From Xanthobacteraceae bacterium (lineage in GTDB: Bacteria > Pseudomonadota > Alphaproteobacteria > Rhizobiales > Xanthobacteraceae): a stretch of DNA of 64,000 nt. The position numbers and the translations under genes are program-made. Under the pieces are notes generated by a model. It saw only the letters and a program-made list of their open reading frames with translations, was not told the DNA's origin and made no database searches. Positions 1 to 12,488 of the stretch are shown in pieces; within the stretch, counting starts at the first letter, position 1; each line of letters begins with the position of its first letter. The DNA lies in contig JAHBZE010000002.1 in the NCBI GenBank assembly GCA_019635585.1, positions 372,001-436,000 of the forward strand, read 5' to 3'.

Positions 1-3048
<3,048 letters not shown>

Positions 3049-3167
3049 TTGGCTCCTCGCTCAGGTTCGGCGTGCCGCGCGCATCCCGCGCCGCCCGCCT
3101 TTTTCCGCATGTGTTCCGTCCGAAAAGAACGGAAAAGAATCTCGTCCGCTAAAATCGAAGCGGTAGT

Positions 3168-3193
3168 GCCGGGCGGCGAAACCGCCGCCCGGC
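3168..3193 (-). promoter_or_regulatory. Stem-loop between rplL and rpoB
   Basis: A perfect inverted repeat (GCCGGGCGGCG / CGCCGCCCGGC, 11 bp, loop AAAC) sits 12 nt after the rplL stop. On the transcribed (minus) strand no uninterrupted T-run follows it, so it is not a clean intrinsic terminator. In E. coli the same gap holds an attenuator and an RNase III site that lowers rpoBC relative to rplJL. I infer an equivalent role here from position and stability only. Confidence 0.55.
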
Positions 3194-3205
3194 TTACGCA
3201 AGCCG

Positions 3206-3580
3206 TTACTTGAGTTCGACCTTCGCGCCGACTTTCTCGAGCGTGGTCTTGATCTTGTTGGCTTCGTCCTTGGTCGCGCCTTCCTTGACGGTCTTCGGCG
3301 CGCCTTCGACGAGGTCCTTGGCTTCCTTCAGTCCGAGGCCGGTGAGACCGCGGACTTCCTTGATCACTTCGATCTTCTTGTCGCCGGCGGCGGCGAGCAC
3401 GACCGTGAATTCGGTCTTCTCTTCCGCCGGAGCAGCGCCGGCACCAGCCGGACCCGCCGCAACCGCAACCGCGGCGGCAGCAGAGACGCCCCACTTTTCT
3501 TCGAGCATCTTCGCAAGCTCGGCCGCCTCGAGGACGGTGAGCGACGAGAGATCGTCAACGATTTTTGCCAGATCGGCCAT
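3206..3580 (-). CDS. rplL: 50S ribosomal protein L7/L12
   Basis: Stalk protein that recruits translation factors to the 50S subunit. 124 aa, the usual family length. It has the N-terminal dimerisation helix ([20 protein letters not shown]), an Ala/Gly/Pro-rich hinge, and the C-terminal factor-binding domain with [20 protein letters not shown] and [12 protein letters not shown]. It lies 52 nt downstream of rplJ on the same strand and is probably co-transcribed with it. The start is clear because the MADL N-terminus is conserved. Confidence 0.98.
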   Translation of the reverse strand: MADLAKIVDDLSSLTVLEAAELAKMLEEKWGVSAAAAVAVAAGPAGAGAAPAEEKTEFTVVLAAAGDKKIEVIKEVRGLTGLGLKEAKDLVEGAPKTVKEGATKDEANKIKTTLEKVGAKVELK

Positions 3581-3632
3581 TTGTCAGTTTCCTTATTTAG
3601 GTTCGAACCAGAATGTTGCTACCCGGACCGCC

Positions 3633-4154
3633 TCACGCGGATTCCTTTGCTCCGTAGGCTCCGAACACGCGGGCCAGCTTCGCAGCCGGTGCGTTGGCGA
3701 GCTGCGCGATCTTGGTCGCCGGCGCCTGAACGAGGCCGATGATCTTCGCGCGCAGTTCGTCGAGCGACGGCAGCGAGGCAAGCGCCTTGACGCCGTCGAC
3801 GTTCAGAGAGGTTGCGCCCATCGCGCCGCCAAGGATCACGAACTTTTCGTTCGCCTTGGCGAAGTCGACTGCAACCTTCGGCGCTGCCACGGGATCACCC
3901 GAATAGGCGATGATCGTCGGTCCCTTGAGCAAGGGCGCGACATGGGCAACGTCGGTACCTTCCAGAGCGATCTTGGCGAGACGGTTCTTCGCGACCTTCA
4001 CGCCGGCTCCCTGCTTCTTCATCTGCCGGCGCAAGTCCGACATCTGAGCAACAGTGAGACCGGTATAATGAGCCACCACGACTGCACCAGCCGACTTCAT
4101 GGTCTGGTTGAAGCTCGTGACGAACTCGCGCTTTTCCGCTCGGTCCACTTTCAC
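3633..4154 (-). CDS. rplJ: 50S ribosomal protein L10
   Basis: L10 anchors the L7/L12 dimers to 23S rRNA and, with L12, represses its own leader in many bacteria. 173 aa. The N-terminus ([20 protein letters not shown]) and the block [18 protein letters not shown] are typical. The C-terminal region [14 protein letters not shown] is the L12-binding helix area. The upstream 337-nt gap before rplA is long for this operon and likely contains its leader and promoter. Confidence 0.97.
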   Translation of the reverse strand: MKVDRAEKREFVTSFNQTMKSAGAVVVAHYTGLTVAQMSDLRRQMKKQGAGVKVAKNRLAKIALEGTDVAHVAPLLKGPTIIAYSGDPVAAPKVAVDFAKANEKFVILGGAMGATSLNVDGVKALASLPSLDELRAKIIGLVQAPATKIAQLANAPAAKLARVFGAYGAKESA

Positions 4155-4491
4155 TTCTCCGGTTGACGGTGCGGGTTCATTCCCGCGCCGCCGGCTTCGA
4201 CAATGCCGGCCCGTCCTTCACGCTGTTGGGCGTAAAGAGCCAAGCCGGCGCTCTACTGCCCTGTCCCCGTTCATGTGGCTCATCACCACACGCGCGGTCT
4301 TTGGTTCGAACCGTTCAAAGCGCGCACATATATATGTGAGCGAAAATCCCGGTCTTCCCCGTCTGTGCCGGCCCTTGCGGATTAAGCTCCCGCATATTCG
4401 GAAGCACCTGCAGTCTCGGACAGGACCGCCAGCAAAACTTTCGCCTTGCCGGCGTAACCGCGCAGCGCCGAAGCGCAGCGCGGAAACTCGT
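4155..4491 (-). promoter_or_regulatory. rplA-rplJ intergenic leader region
   Basis: 337 nt without a gene. On the minus strand a stem-loop follows rplA (4458-4483, CCGCGCAGCGC / GCGCAGCGCGG with one A-A mismatch, loop CGAA) but has no T-run. Further on, 4325-4338 is a perfect 14-bp palindrome, CACATATATATGTG, whose TATATA could be a -10 element; the matching -35 (GAAGAC, 17 nt upstream) is weak. The remainder would be the rplJ leader, where L10 autoregulation acts in other bacteria. The L10 role is inferred from position; I did not fold the RNA. Confidence 0.4.
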
Positions 4492-5187
4492 TTAAGCGTT
4501 GAGCGCGGTATTCGGCTCGACGCGAACGCCGGGTCCCATCGTCGATGAGACGGCGATCTTCTTGATGAACGTGCCCTTCGCGCCCGACGGCTTCTGTTTG
4601 GAAACCGCGTCCACGAAGGCGCGAATGTTCTGCGCAAGCTGCTCGGCCGAGAACGACGCCTTGCCGACGCCGGCCTGCACGATGCCCGCCTTCTCGATGC
4701 GGAATTCGACCGAACCGCCCTTGGCGCCCTTGACCGCGTTGGCGACATCCATCGTGACGGTGCCGACCTTCGGGTTCGGCATCATGCCGCGCGGACCGAG
4801 CACCTTACCGAGACGGCCGACGAGACCCATCATGTCCGGCGTCGCGATGCAGCGGTCGAAGTTGATGTTGCCCGCGTTCACCTGCTCGAACAGATCTTCG
4901 GCACCGACCACATCGGCACCCGCCTTCTTCGCTTCTTCCGCCTTCGGACCCTTGGCGAACACTGCGACGCGCGCGGTGCGGCCCGAGCCGTTCGGCAGAG
5001 TCACGACGCCGCGGACCATCTGGTCGGTCTGCTTGGCATCGACGCCGAGGTTCAGCGCGATCTCGATGGTTTCGTCGAACTTCGCTTTCGCGCGGTCCTT
5101 GACCATCTTCACTGCTTCGTCGAGGCCGTAGAGCTTCATCGGCTCGATGCCTTCGGCGGATTTCTTGTAACGCTTGTTCTTTGCCAT
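4492..5187 (-). CDS. rplA: 50S ribosomal protein L1
   Basis: L1 forms the mobile L1 stalk at the ribosomal E site. 231 aa starting [22 protein letters not shown] longer in-frame reading upstream overlaps rplK and carries no L1 sequence, so the start at 5187 is preferred. Typical blocks are [41 protein letters not shown] and the C-terminal [14 protein letters not shown]. It starts 5 nt after rplK, so the two are almost certainly translated from one transcript. Confidence 0.97.
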   Translation of the reverse strand: MAKNKRYKKSAEGIEPMKLYGLDEAVKMVKDRAKAKFDETIEIALNLGVDAKQTDQMVRGVVTLPNGSGRTARVAVFAKGPKAEEAKKAGADVVGAEDLFEQVNAGNINFDRCIATPDMMGLVGRLGKVLGPRGMMPNPKVGTVTMDVANAVKGAKGGSVEFRIEKAGIVQAGVGKASFSAEQLAQNIRAFVDAVSKQKPSGAKGTFIKKIAVSSTMGPGVRVEPNTALNA

Positions 5188-5192
5188 GGCGC

Positions 5193-5621
5193 TTACCCCG
5201 TCACCGCAAGACCCATCGAACGCGCGGAGCCTTCGATCATGCTCATCGCGGATTCGACCGTGTCGCAATTCAGATCGACCATCTTCTTCTCGGCGATCTC
5301 CTTGATCTGTGCCTTGGTGACCGTCGCAATCGGCTCGCGGCCCGGCGTCTTGGAGCCGGACTGCAGCTTGGCCGCCTTCTTCAGGAAGTAGGAGACCGGC
5401 GCCGACTTCATTTCGAACGTGAAGGAGCGATCCTGATAGATCGTGATGGTGACGGGGATCGGCATCCCCTTCTCCATCTGCTGCGTCTTCGCGTTGAACG
5501 CCTTGCAGAATTCCATGATGTTGAGGCCGCGCTGACCCAAGGCAGGGCCAATCGGCGGGGCCGGATTTGCAGCACCCGCGGGCACCTGCAATTTCAAATA
5601 GCCAGTTACTTTCTTCGCCAT
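5193..5621 (-). CDS. rplK: 50S ribosomal protein L11
   Basis: L11 binds the GTPase-associated centre of 23S rRNA. 142 aa, the standard length. The conserved N-terminal proline-rich domain ([20 protein letters not shown]) and the C-terminal rRNA-binding domain ([19 protein letters not shown]) are both visible. It is followed 5 nt later by rplA and preceded 98 nt upstream by nusG, the normal nusG-rplKA order. Confidence 0.98.
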   Translation of the reverse strand: MAKKVTGYLKLQVPAGAANPAPPIGPALGQRGLNIMEFCKAFNAKTQQMEKGMPIPVTITIYQDRSFTFEMKSAPVSYFLKKAAKLQSGSKTPGREPIATVTKAQIKEIAEKKMVDLNCDTVESAMSMIEGSARSMGLAVTG

Positions 5622-5719
5622 CGTCTTCTCCAGTTACGCGAACGAATCCGCGTCTAGTGTCGTGGTGCGGCTCCCGGAATTACGCGGCGATGCGTAAGTC
5701 CTGCCTCCCACAATGCCGG

Positions 5720-6250
5720 TCAGGTCTTTTCGACCTGGCCGAATTCCAGCTCGACCGGGGTGGCCCGGCCGAAAATCGAAACCGCGACTTTCAGGCGCGA
5801 GCGCCCGTCGTCGACCTCTTCCACGGTGCCGTTGAACGAAGCGAACGGACCGTCCGCCACGCGCACCTGCTCGCCGATCTCGAACGTGATCGACGGACGC
5901 GGGCGCTCGATGCCTTCCTGCATTTGCTTCAGGATGCCCTGCGCCTCTGCTTCCGGGATCGGAATCGGCTTCTTGTCCGCGCCGAGGAAACCCGTGACCT
6001 TCGGCGTATTCTTGATGAGGTGGTACACCTCGTCGGTCAGTTCGCACTTTACGAGCACATAGCCCGGGTAGAGCTTGCGATCGATTTCGAGCTTGCGCCC
6101 GCGGCGCACCTCGGTGACCTTTTCCGACGGCACCAGAATGTCCTCGAACTTGTCCGCGAGCCCACGGCTCTGCGCCTGTTCGCGAAGCGACTCCGCGACT
6201 TTCTTCTCGAAGTTCGAGTAGGCGTGAACGATGTACCAGCGCTTGGCCAC
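5720..6250 (-). CDS. nusG: Transcription termination/antitermination factor NusG
   Basis: NusG binds RNA polymerase and links it to Rho and to ribosomal protein S10. 176 aa from a GTG start at 6248-6250, preceded by GGAG 7 nt upstream; the longer frame to 6580 runs through secE and is not NusG. The NGN domain begins [20 protein letters not shown] and includes [20 protein letters not shown]. The C-terminal KOW domain is [20 protein letters not shown]. The gene starts 11 nt after secE. Confidence 0.97.
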   Translation of the reverse strand: MAKRWYIVHAYSNFEKKVAESLREQAQSRGLADKFEDILVPSEKVTEVRRGRKLEIDRKLYPGYVLVKCELTDEVYHLIKNTPKVTGFLGADKKPIPIPEAEAQGILKQMQEGIERPRPSITFEIGEQVRVADGPFASFNGTVEEVDDGRSRLKVAVSIFGRATPVELEFGQVEKT

Positions 6251-6261
6251 TTGCTTCTCCG

Positions 6262-6456
6262 TCAGCGCAGGAGGTTCAGAAGGAAATTCATGCCGAAGCG
6301 GATGATCTGATCCGCCAGCAGGAAGAAGATCGCGGCAACGATAGCCATCACGAACACCATGATGGTGGTCAGGATGGTTTCGCGGCGGGTCGGCCACGTG
6401 ACCTTGGAGGTCTCGGCCCGAACCTGCTGCAAAAACTCGAACGGTTTGATCGCCAT
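6262..6456 (-). CDS. secE: Preprotein translocase subunit SecE
   Basis: Small essential subunit of the SecYEG protein channel. 64 aa, the short form typical of alphaproteobacteria with one membrane span. [20 protein letters not shown] followed by [11 protein letters not shown] is the conserved cytoplasmic amphipathic helix, and [20 protein letters not shown] is the transmembrane segment. It lies between tRNA-Trp (98 nt upstream) and nusG (11 nt downstream), a widespread arrangement. Confidence 0.97.
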   Translation of the reverse strand: MAIKPFEFLQQVRAETSKVTWPTRRETILTTIMVFVMAIVAAIFFLLADQIIRFGMNFLLNLLR

Positions 6457-6553
6457 TTTCTTTTCGCCGTCGCCTGTGTGCCCCGCGCGGTATTGCGCGA
6501 TGTCTTTTTGTTACGCCTTGCCTTGCTTGGTCCTGCAGCCAGTCTCTGGCTTG

Positions 6554-6627
6554 CAGGAGTGGAGGGACTCGAACCCCCAACCCCCGGTTTTGGAGACCGG
6601 TGCTCTAGCCAATTGAGCTACACTCCT
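6554..6627 (-). tRNA. tRNA-Trp (anticodon CCA)
   Basis: The minus strand folds as a standard cloverleaf: acceptor AGGAGTG / CACTCCT, D-arm AGCTCAATTGGCTAGAGC, anticodon loop CTCCAAA with anticodon CCA, and T-loop GGTTCGAGTCC. Discriminator G follows; the CCA end is not encoded. It lies just upstream of secE, as in many proteobacteria, so it may be cut out of a tRNA-Trp-secE-nusG transcript. Confidence 0.97.
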
Positions 6628-6677
6628 CCGCAAGCGGGAAAGGCGGCAAAAAGGCCATCGGGCCCGCCGCGGGGGGA

Positions 6678-6706
6678 CTAATGCAGGAATAGGTCAGCGT
6701 TTGCAA
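6678..6706 (-). promoter_or_regulatory. Candidate promoter for tRNA-Trp-secE-nusG
   Basis: On the minus strand TTGCAA (6706-6701) is followed after exactly 17 nt by CATTAG (6683-6678), placing a start near 6671, about 45 nt before the tRNA. CTTGCA-type -35 boxes are common for rRNA and tRNA promoters in alphaproteobacteria. The -10 is a partial match, so this is a candidate. Confidence 0.4.
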
Positions 6707-6824
6707 GGGTACGGCCGCCGAATATAGGGCCGATTCCGTCATTTGTAAGGGCATTTTCCCTTTTGGCGGGACTCGCCTCCGGAAACCTCCAGCAGCTGCC
6801 AAAAACCCCCGAAAAACGACCTTT

Positions 6825-6840
6825 TGTGACGCCCATCACA
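6825..6840 (+). promoter_or_regulatory. CRP-type operator A (TGTGA-N6-TCACA)
   Basis: Perfect palindromic half-sites TGTGA and TCACA separated by 6 nt (CGCCCA), identical to the core CRP consensus. A TACCTT hexamer starts 22 nt after its last base (6862), the spacing of a class II CRP-activated promoter (site centred at -41.5). A second copy lies exactly 160 bp downstream. Which Crp/Fnr regulator would bind is not known. Confidence 0.55.
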
Positions 6841-6873
6841 GCGCTGCGCGGTGCCAGCCCATACCTTGTTTTC

Positions 6874-6948
6874 ATTGATGATCCTCCCATTTCATCAATG
6901 ACCCCCACCAAACTAAAGGGGCGCCTCCCCCAGGCGCCCCTCTTTTTT
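6874..6948 (+). ncRNA. Candidate small RNA A with anti-Shine-Dalgarno loop
   Basis: Predicted transcript of about 75 nt, starting 12 nt after the first base of the -10-like TACCTT. It begins with an 8-bp hairpin (ATTGATGA 6874-6881 / TCATCAAT 6892-6899) whose 10-nt loop carries TCCTCCC, complementary to a Shine-Dalgarno sequence. It ends with an intrinsic terminator: a 10-bp GC stem (6917-6926 / 6932-6941) followed by CTTTTTT. No reading frame explains it. Some alphaproteobacterial regulatory RNAs expose CCUCCC-like loops; membership in a known family was not tested. Confidence 0.45.
6917..6948 (+). terminator. Intrinsic terminator of candidate sRNA A
   Basis: Stem AGGGGCGCCT / AGGCGCCCCT with loop CCCCC, then C and six T residues. 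The T-run is on the plus strand, so this terminator serves rightward transcription, although tuf and tRNA-Trp on either side both read leftward. That orientation is the main argument for a rightward transcript here. Confidence 0.75.
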
Positions 6949-6984
6949 GCCTTTGATTCGGTCCGGCTACGGAAAGCGACGATC

Positions 6985-7000
6985 TGTGACCGCGATCACA
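6985..7000 (+). promoter_or_regulatory. CRP-type operator B (TGTGA-N6-TCACA)
   Basis: Second perfect TGTGA/TCACA palindrome, spacer CCGCGA, 160 bp from operator A. A TAGGTT hexamer starts at 7022, again 22 nt after the last base of the box. The exact repeat of both box and spacing makes chance unlikely. Confidence 0.55.
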
Positions 7001-7033
7001 GCCCGAGCCCGGGGGCGCGGCTAGGTTTCATCA

Positions 7034-7094
7034 TCATCGTTTGACCTCCCCAAAACTAAAGGGGCGCCCCACTCAGGCGCCCCTTCTTTTCTTC
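7034..7094 (+). ncRNA. Candidate small RNA B (paralogue of A)
   Basis: Predicted transcript of about 60 nt downstream of operator B. It carries an unpaired CCTCCCC (7045-7051), then shares 16 nt with unit A (AAACTAAAGGGGCGCC, 7053-7068), and ends in a 10-bp stem (7059-7068 / 7076-7085) followed by CTTTTCTTCTC. It lacks the 5' hairpin of A. The two units read as a tandem duplication that has diverged outside promoter box and terminator. Confidence 0.4.
7059..7094 (+). terminator. Terminator of candidate sRNA B, possibly shared with tuf
   Basis: AAGGGGCGCC / GGCGCCCCTT stem, 7-nt loop, pyrimidine/T-rich tail on the plus strand. On the minus strand the hairpin lies 27 nt after the tuf stop and is followed by TTTAGTTTT, so it may also end tuf transcripts. 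Confidence 0.65.
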
Positions 7095-7111
7095 TCAACG
7101 GTCGAGGCCGC

Positions 7112-8302
<1,191 letters not shown>

Positions 8303-8344
8303 CTCGCTCTCCGATTTCCCTGGCGGCCGGATGATATCGTCGGG

Positions 8345-8373
8345 TCCATAATTTGGTTCCGGGGCGTAATCAA
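8345..8373 (-). promoter_or_regulatory. Candidate tuf promoter
   Basis: Minus strand TTGATT (8373-8368), 17-nt spacer, TATGGA (8350-8345), predicting a start near 8338 and a leader of about 36 nt before the tuf ATG. The hexamers match the consensus partially. Confidence 0.4.
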
Positions 8374-8475
8374 GTCCGGCACTGGAAAATTGCCTTCTGT
8401 TTAACCGGGCTTTGCGGACGAAATGGCTTGAGCCGCTGCTGCAACCGGATAGCATCCGAGCGGGGAGAAAATTGA

Positions 8476-11400
8476 ATGCTTAAGTTAAGTGCGTTTGAGG
8501 CCAATATGGTTGCCGCGCTGGACCGTGGCGAGACTTTCGACCCTCTCGGCATATTGCAGTTAGCTGAAGCGCAACGCAGTGCGGCCGGCACCTCCCAGAA
8601 GCAGGTAATTCGAGCCGAGGTATTACGGGCGCTCGCGCTCGGACTGCCGGTGCAGAACGGCCGCAAAACGATCGCCGGCTTCAAGCCAAATGCCTTCGCA
8701 ATCTGCGGCGCGGTTATCACCGGCGACCTCGATCTACGGGAAGCCAATCGGGCCAGCGAGTTCCCCTTGACGCCCCTACTACTCGAATATTGCCGCTTCG
8801 GCGGCGACATCAAACTCGACAATGCAAACATTGCGCGGCTTTCTCTGAAGGGCAGCCGCTTTACCTCGCTCGACGCCTCTGGCTGCGTATTCAGCGGCAA
8901 TCTGGAAATTTCGGACGTCGCCTCTTCAGCCTACGAGGACGACAAATCGAATCCGCTGATCAATTTGAATCTTTTCAATTTTCCCCCGGCCCTGGACGGC
9001 GGCGCCGGCCCGGAAATTGATGGCCCCGTCGTCAACCAGCAGCGCCTCGGCATCTGCAAGGTAACGATCCGCAACACGAAGATCGGCGGGGACCTGCGTG
9101 CGGCGAATGCGAAGCTGTGCTGCGAAGAGCCGGTGAAGGGAAAGTCCTATGCATCTGGAGGCCAGCCGCTTGCGCTCGCCGCTTCCGGCGCCTCGATTGA
9201 CGGTTATGTTCTCCTGCAACCCGGTTTTGTCGCCATAGGTGGCATTGCATTCAATGAATCCAGGGTTGCGGGAAGTATCTGGTTAAGCGGCTGCAAAATC
9301 CGCGCGCTCGACAACCAGTTCGCGATCCTGGCACGGGCGGCGCATATCCAGAAAGACTTCATCTTGCGTCCCGGCCCTACCGAAAAAAATTCGGAAACGA
9401 TGGGCCCGTTCGAATGTCTGGGCGGCGTTTCGCTGCAAAGTTCGCAGATCGACGGCACGGTCTTCGTATATGGCGGCACCTCGATTTCGTCGTACCATCT
9501 GACCGGCGCCGACGATGCGAGCATGTTCTCCATAGTGTTGCATGCGGCGCGGATGAAGCGCGTCGAGATCGGCCTGCAGGGCGAAACGACCACACTGGAC
9601 GGATATTTTTCTGCTTACGAGTGCCGCACCGACGGCGAATTCTCCGTCAAATTCGTTCGTCTCGCAGCGATCCAGACCCCTATTTTCACCGCGGAGAAGC
9701 GCCAAAGTTTTCCGGCCGCGTCTCCGGTCAACCTTATGGCTGCGAAGATCGGCAGCCATCTTGTTTTCGACAACGCGCACATCGAGGCACCCTATTATAT
9801 TTCGGCCTTGGACGGCATCAGCGCCACCATCGAAGGCGATGCCACGCTGTGCTGCGAAGTATTCGGGAACATCGACTTCTCGCGCGCGAAAATCGCGGGC
9901 GAGTTGCGCCTTGGCGCGGGCTCCGAAACTCCGAATGCCAATCACTTGACCCTGCTCTGGCAGCGGCAGAGCGACGATTACCTTCTTCCCATCGGCGGCA
10001 ACAAGGTCAATCTCAAGGAACTCGAAATCCGCCACAGCCTTGAGGTCCGTTCGATCAAGGTTGAGAGCATGGAAGCAGCCGAACTCGCGCAACGGCAGAA
10101 TTCCGTCAGTCAGGTGCGCGTGACGCCATTGCCGTTCTATCCCGGCTGGGCGCTACTCGAGGCGGAAATCGATTATATTTCACAGGCCTCCAATGACCCT
10201 GTGAACGGCGTCGTCAGTTATCTGACGCCGATGCAGCGGCAAGACGGCGAACTGATTCTGCTCGACGGCACCTCGCCGCCCATCCATGCTTTCAACGGCT
10301 ATCGCCTCGTGACCGCCGGCGGAGATAGTTTGCCGGGCGCAGAGTCGGGGCGTCTTCAACTCCCGGACGACGCAGTCGCTTTTGCTTATCTCAAGTTCTT
10401 TTGCGCGTATGTCTGGGGCGAAGCCGGTTCGTTTGCCGTCATCGAAAGTTTCGAGCAGTTGCCGAAAGGCGCCGAAGAGCTTCTGCGAGAGAAAGACGTC
10501 ACGCGCTTTCCAAAACCGGAGATCAAACGCAGCAACGAGGACTTCATTTTCGAGAACGTCTACATTTTGCATAGCGGCAACCTGTTCCGCAGCAGGTTCC
10601 GCTTGCAGAGAAGCGGCATGGTGGAAATGGAGGAAGACGAACCCATCGCCGATCTGTCTTCCTTGAATTGCGACCGCTTCGAACCCCCTGTCCGGATCGT
10701 CAACGTCATGACCGAGACGCTTCCCCAAACAGGCGGGCACACTGTACGCCCAGACGAATTCGCTCCGGAAGCGGATCAGAAATCCGATCCCGACCGGTAT
10801 TTCTTTTATCGTGTGAAGGAAGAATGGGAACGCACCTCCGCGAAGGATCTGCCGCCGCCCGCTCCGGTCAAGTTCGACATGACCGGTCTGTCGGCCGGTA
10901 ACCTCGACGACCAGCACGGCGAAGCTTGGTTTGGATGGCAACGCCATCGCCACGATACGCGGCGGACCATCGGTCTTTCGCCGCGCGAAAAGTGGCGCGC
11001 GATGCAAAAAGCCGCAGCGCAGGGCAACCGCCCGTGGATCAATCTAAATATCACCGCGATGCGTTACGATCGGACCGAACAGGTCGCGCCAGCCGAAACC
11101 GACACATCCTCGCCGCAGTTCGAATCCGACTCGCTGCGCAAGTCGTTCGGTGAAGCGCAGCGCGACAAGGTGTTGACCGATCCGAGCGAGATCATCGACC
11201 GGCGCATGAACTGGCTGTGGCTCCAGTTCACCAGCCTACTCTACGAGAAGGACGTCCGGCATGCGATGCCGGATCTCAATACATATAGCCCGCATGCGTT
11301 CGAACAGGTCGCCAAGGCACTGCGCGCGGAGGGTTGGTTCGAGTATGCGAACGACGTGCTGATCTATCGCTACGACATGGACAACTGGCTGCACGTTCGT

Positions 11401-12033
11401 GCGCGCCAGAAGCAATACTGGAGCAGACCCTCCTTCGCCGGGCTGAGCGCGCCGCAGATCGCAACATCCCTGCCTCGCCGTCTGGGCGGCTCCGCGTTCC
11501 ACCTCAACGCGGCGATCATCAAATACCTTTTCGGCCGCACCTTCGGTTACGGCTTGAAGCCCGCGCTCGCTTTCGCGACCTTCCTGGCCTGCATTCTCGT
11601 CGGATGGCTCGGCGTTACGATCGCCAACAACGGCGCGCCGGCGTTTCTCGCCCCCTATCTGGAAGTGAAGCCGGTCCTTATCGTCGAGACCGTGCCGATG
11701 GCAGTGGGCATCGACGGACAGCGACGGGGCGTCGGCCCGCTGATCTTCCGCTGGCCAAACGATCTGACGCCGGCGCCGCAGATGCAGGAGCTGGCGCCCG
11801 TGATCGCCACGCGGGACGAAATTCCCTGCGACGATCAGATTAACGAATTTCTCTATGCGGTCGACGTCTTCATTCCGCTGCTCGATTTGCGCCAGGAGAC
11901 CGTGTGCCGGGTGAACAGCGGAGCATGGGGCTGGGCCCTGCTGAAAGCACTATACGCGATCATCGGATGGATCGTGACGTCGCTTACGATTCTGACCGTA
12001 TCCGGCGTCCTCAGGCGAAGCGCGGAAGATTGA
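8476..12033 (+). CDS. Large beta-solenoid-like membrane protein, function unknown
   Basis: 1185 aa with GGGGAG 11 nt before the ATG. Residues about 75-560 carry irregular repeats of the type [44 protein letters not shown] and GELRLG, like a pentapeptide or bactofilin-type right-handed solenoid. Residues about 560-800 form a separate region without such repeats. A segment near 911-975 ([20 protein letters not shown]) resembles the C-terminal part of large proteins often labelled membrane-associated oxidoreductases; no redox motif is visible. Hydrophobic spans lie near 1020-1047 and 1153-1177. No signal peptide is seen. It is monocistronic and ends 1 nt before the convergent tRNA-Gly. I do not know its function. 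Confidence 0.85.
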   Translation: MLKLSAFEANMVAALDRGETFDPLGILQLAEAQRSAAGTSQKQVIRAEVLRALALGLPVQNGRKTIAGFKPNAFAICGAVITGDLDLREANRASEFPLTPLLLEYCRFGGDIKLDNANIARLSLKGSRFTSLDASGCVFSGNLEISDVASSAYEDDKSNPLINLNLFNFPPALDGGAGPEIDGPVVNQQRLGICKVTIRNTKIGGDLRAANAKLCCEEPVKGKSYASGGQPLALAASGASIDGYVLLQPGFVAIGGIAFNESRVAGSIWLSGCKIRALDNQFAILARAAHIQKDFILRPGPTEKNSETMGPFECLGGVSLQSSQIDGTVFVYGGTSISSYHLTGADDASMFSIVLHAARMKRVEIGLQGETTTLDGYFSAYECRTDGEFSVKFVRLAAIQTPIFTAEKRQSFPAASPVNLMAAKIGSHLVFDNAHIEAPYYISALDGISATIEGDATLCCEVFGNIDFSRAKIAGELRLGAGSETPNANHLTLLWQRQSDDYLLPIGGNKVNLKELEIRHSLEVRSIKVESMEAAELAQRQNSVSQVRVTPLPFYPGWALLEAEIDYISQASNDPVNGVVSYLTPMQRQDGELILLDGTSPPIHAFNGYRLVTAGGDSLPGAESGRLQLPDDAVAFAYLKFFCAYVWGEAGSFAVIESFEQLPKGAEELLREKDVTRFPKPEIKRSNEDFIFENVYILHSGNLFRSRFRLQRSGMVEMEEDEPIADLSSLNCDRFEPPVRIVNVMTETLPQTGGHTVRPDEFAPEADQKSDPDRYFFYRVKEEWERTSAKDLPPPAPVKFDMTGLSAGNLDDQHGEAWFGWQRHRHDTRRTIGLSPREKWRAMQKAAAQGNRPWINLNITAMRYDRTEQVAPAETDTSSPQFESDSLRKSFGEAQRDKVLTDPSEIIDRRMNWLWLQFTSLLYEKDVRHAMPDLNTYSPHAFEQVAKALRAEGWFEYANDVLIYRYDMDNWLHVRARQKQYWSRPSFAGLSAPQIATSLPRRLGGSAFHLNAAIIKYLFGRTFGYGLKPALAFATFLACILVGWLGVTIANNGAPAFLAPYLEVKPVLIVETVPMAVGIDGQRRGVGPLIFRWPNDLTPAPQMQELAPVIATRDEIPCDDQINEFLYAVDVFIPLLDLRQETVCRVNSGAWGWALLKALYAIIGWIVTSLTILTVSGVLRRSAED

Positions 12034-12034
12034 T

Positions 12035-12108
12035 TGGAGCGGGTGAAGGGAATCGAACCCTCGTATTCAGCTTGGAAGGCTGCTGCTCTACCATTGAGCT
12101 ACACCCGC
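12035..12108 (-). tRNA. tRNA-Gly (anticodon TCC)
   Basis: Minus-strand cloverleaf with acceptor GCGGGTG / CACCCGC, D-arm AGCTCAATGGTAGAGC, anticodon loop CTTCCAA (anticodon TCC), T-arm GGGTTCGATTCCC, discriminator T and an encoded CCA. Its 3' end lies directly against the stop codon of the convergent 1185-aa gene, leaving no room for a separate terminator. Confidence 0.96.
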
Positions 12109-12197
12109 GAATTCGGCGGTCTTTTAACGGGAACGCTATGTCTCGCCAAGAACGATTGGGGGGTCTTTGCCTAATCGTCACAATGGCCAAAAAAGGC

Positions 12198-12282
12198 TGG
12201 TGGGGGAGGTAGGACTCGAACCTACGAAGGCATAGCCAGCGGATTTACAGTCCGCCCCCTTTGCCGCTCGGGACACTCCCCC
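12198..12282 (-). tRNA. tRNA-Tyr (anticodon GTA)
   Basis: Minus strand, 85 nt including CCA. Acceptor GGGGGAG / CTCCCCC, anticodon loop CTGTAAA (GTA), a long class II variable arm (GCTGGCTATGCCTTCG region) and T-arm AGGTTCGAGTCCT. It lies 89 nt upstream of tRNA-Gly on the same strand, so the pair is probably one tRNA-Tyr-tRNA-Gly transcript. Confidence 0.96.
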
Positions 12283-12488
12283 GGTTAGCCCGGGTTTCTC
12301 TCTATATAGAGCAGAAACAGAATTAGGCCCCGCGACCGCGAAGCCCAGCGGCGGGACTTATGGTTGCGGCTCACAGGGGTGTCAACCCTGCGAAATCGCT
12401 GTGGTTCGGGAGGCTTAGCCCCTGCCCCTGCCCGAATTGCCAAGCCCCGTTCCGGCGGCCTAGATGCCCGCCCAACGAGATCATTTCG

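Noticed and set aside
6825-7000. CRP boxes as leftward regulators of tRNA-Trp-secE
   Set aside because: The nearer box is about 200 bp upstream of the tRNA, and the -10 spacing and T-tailed terminators all face right; leftward action is possible but less supported.
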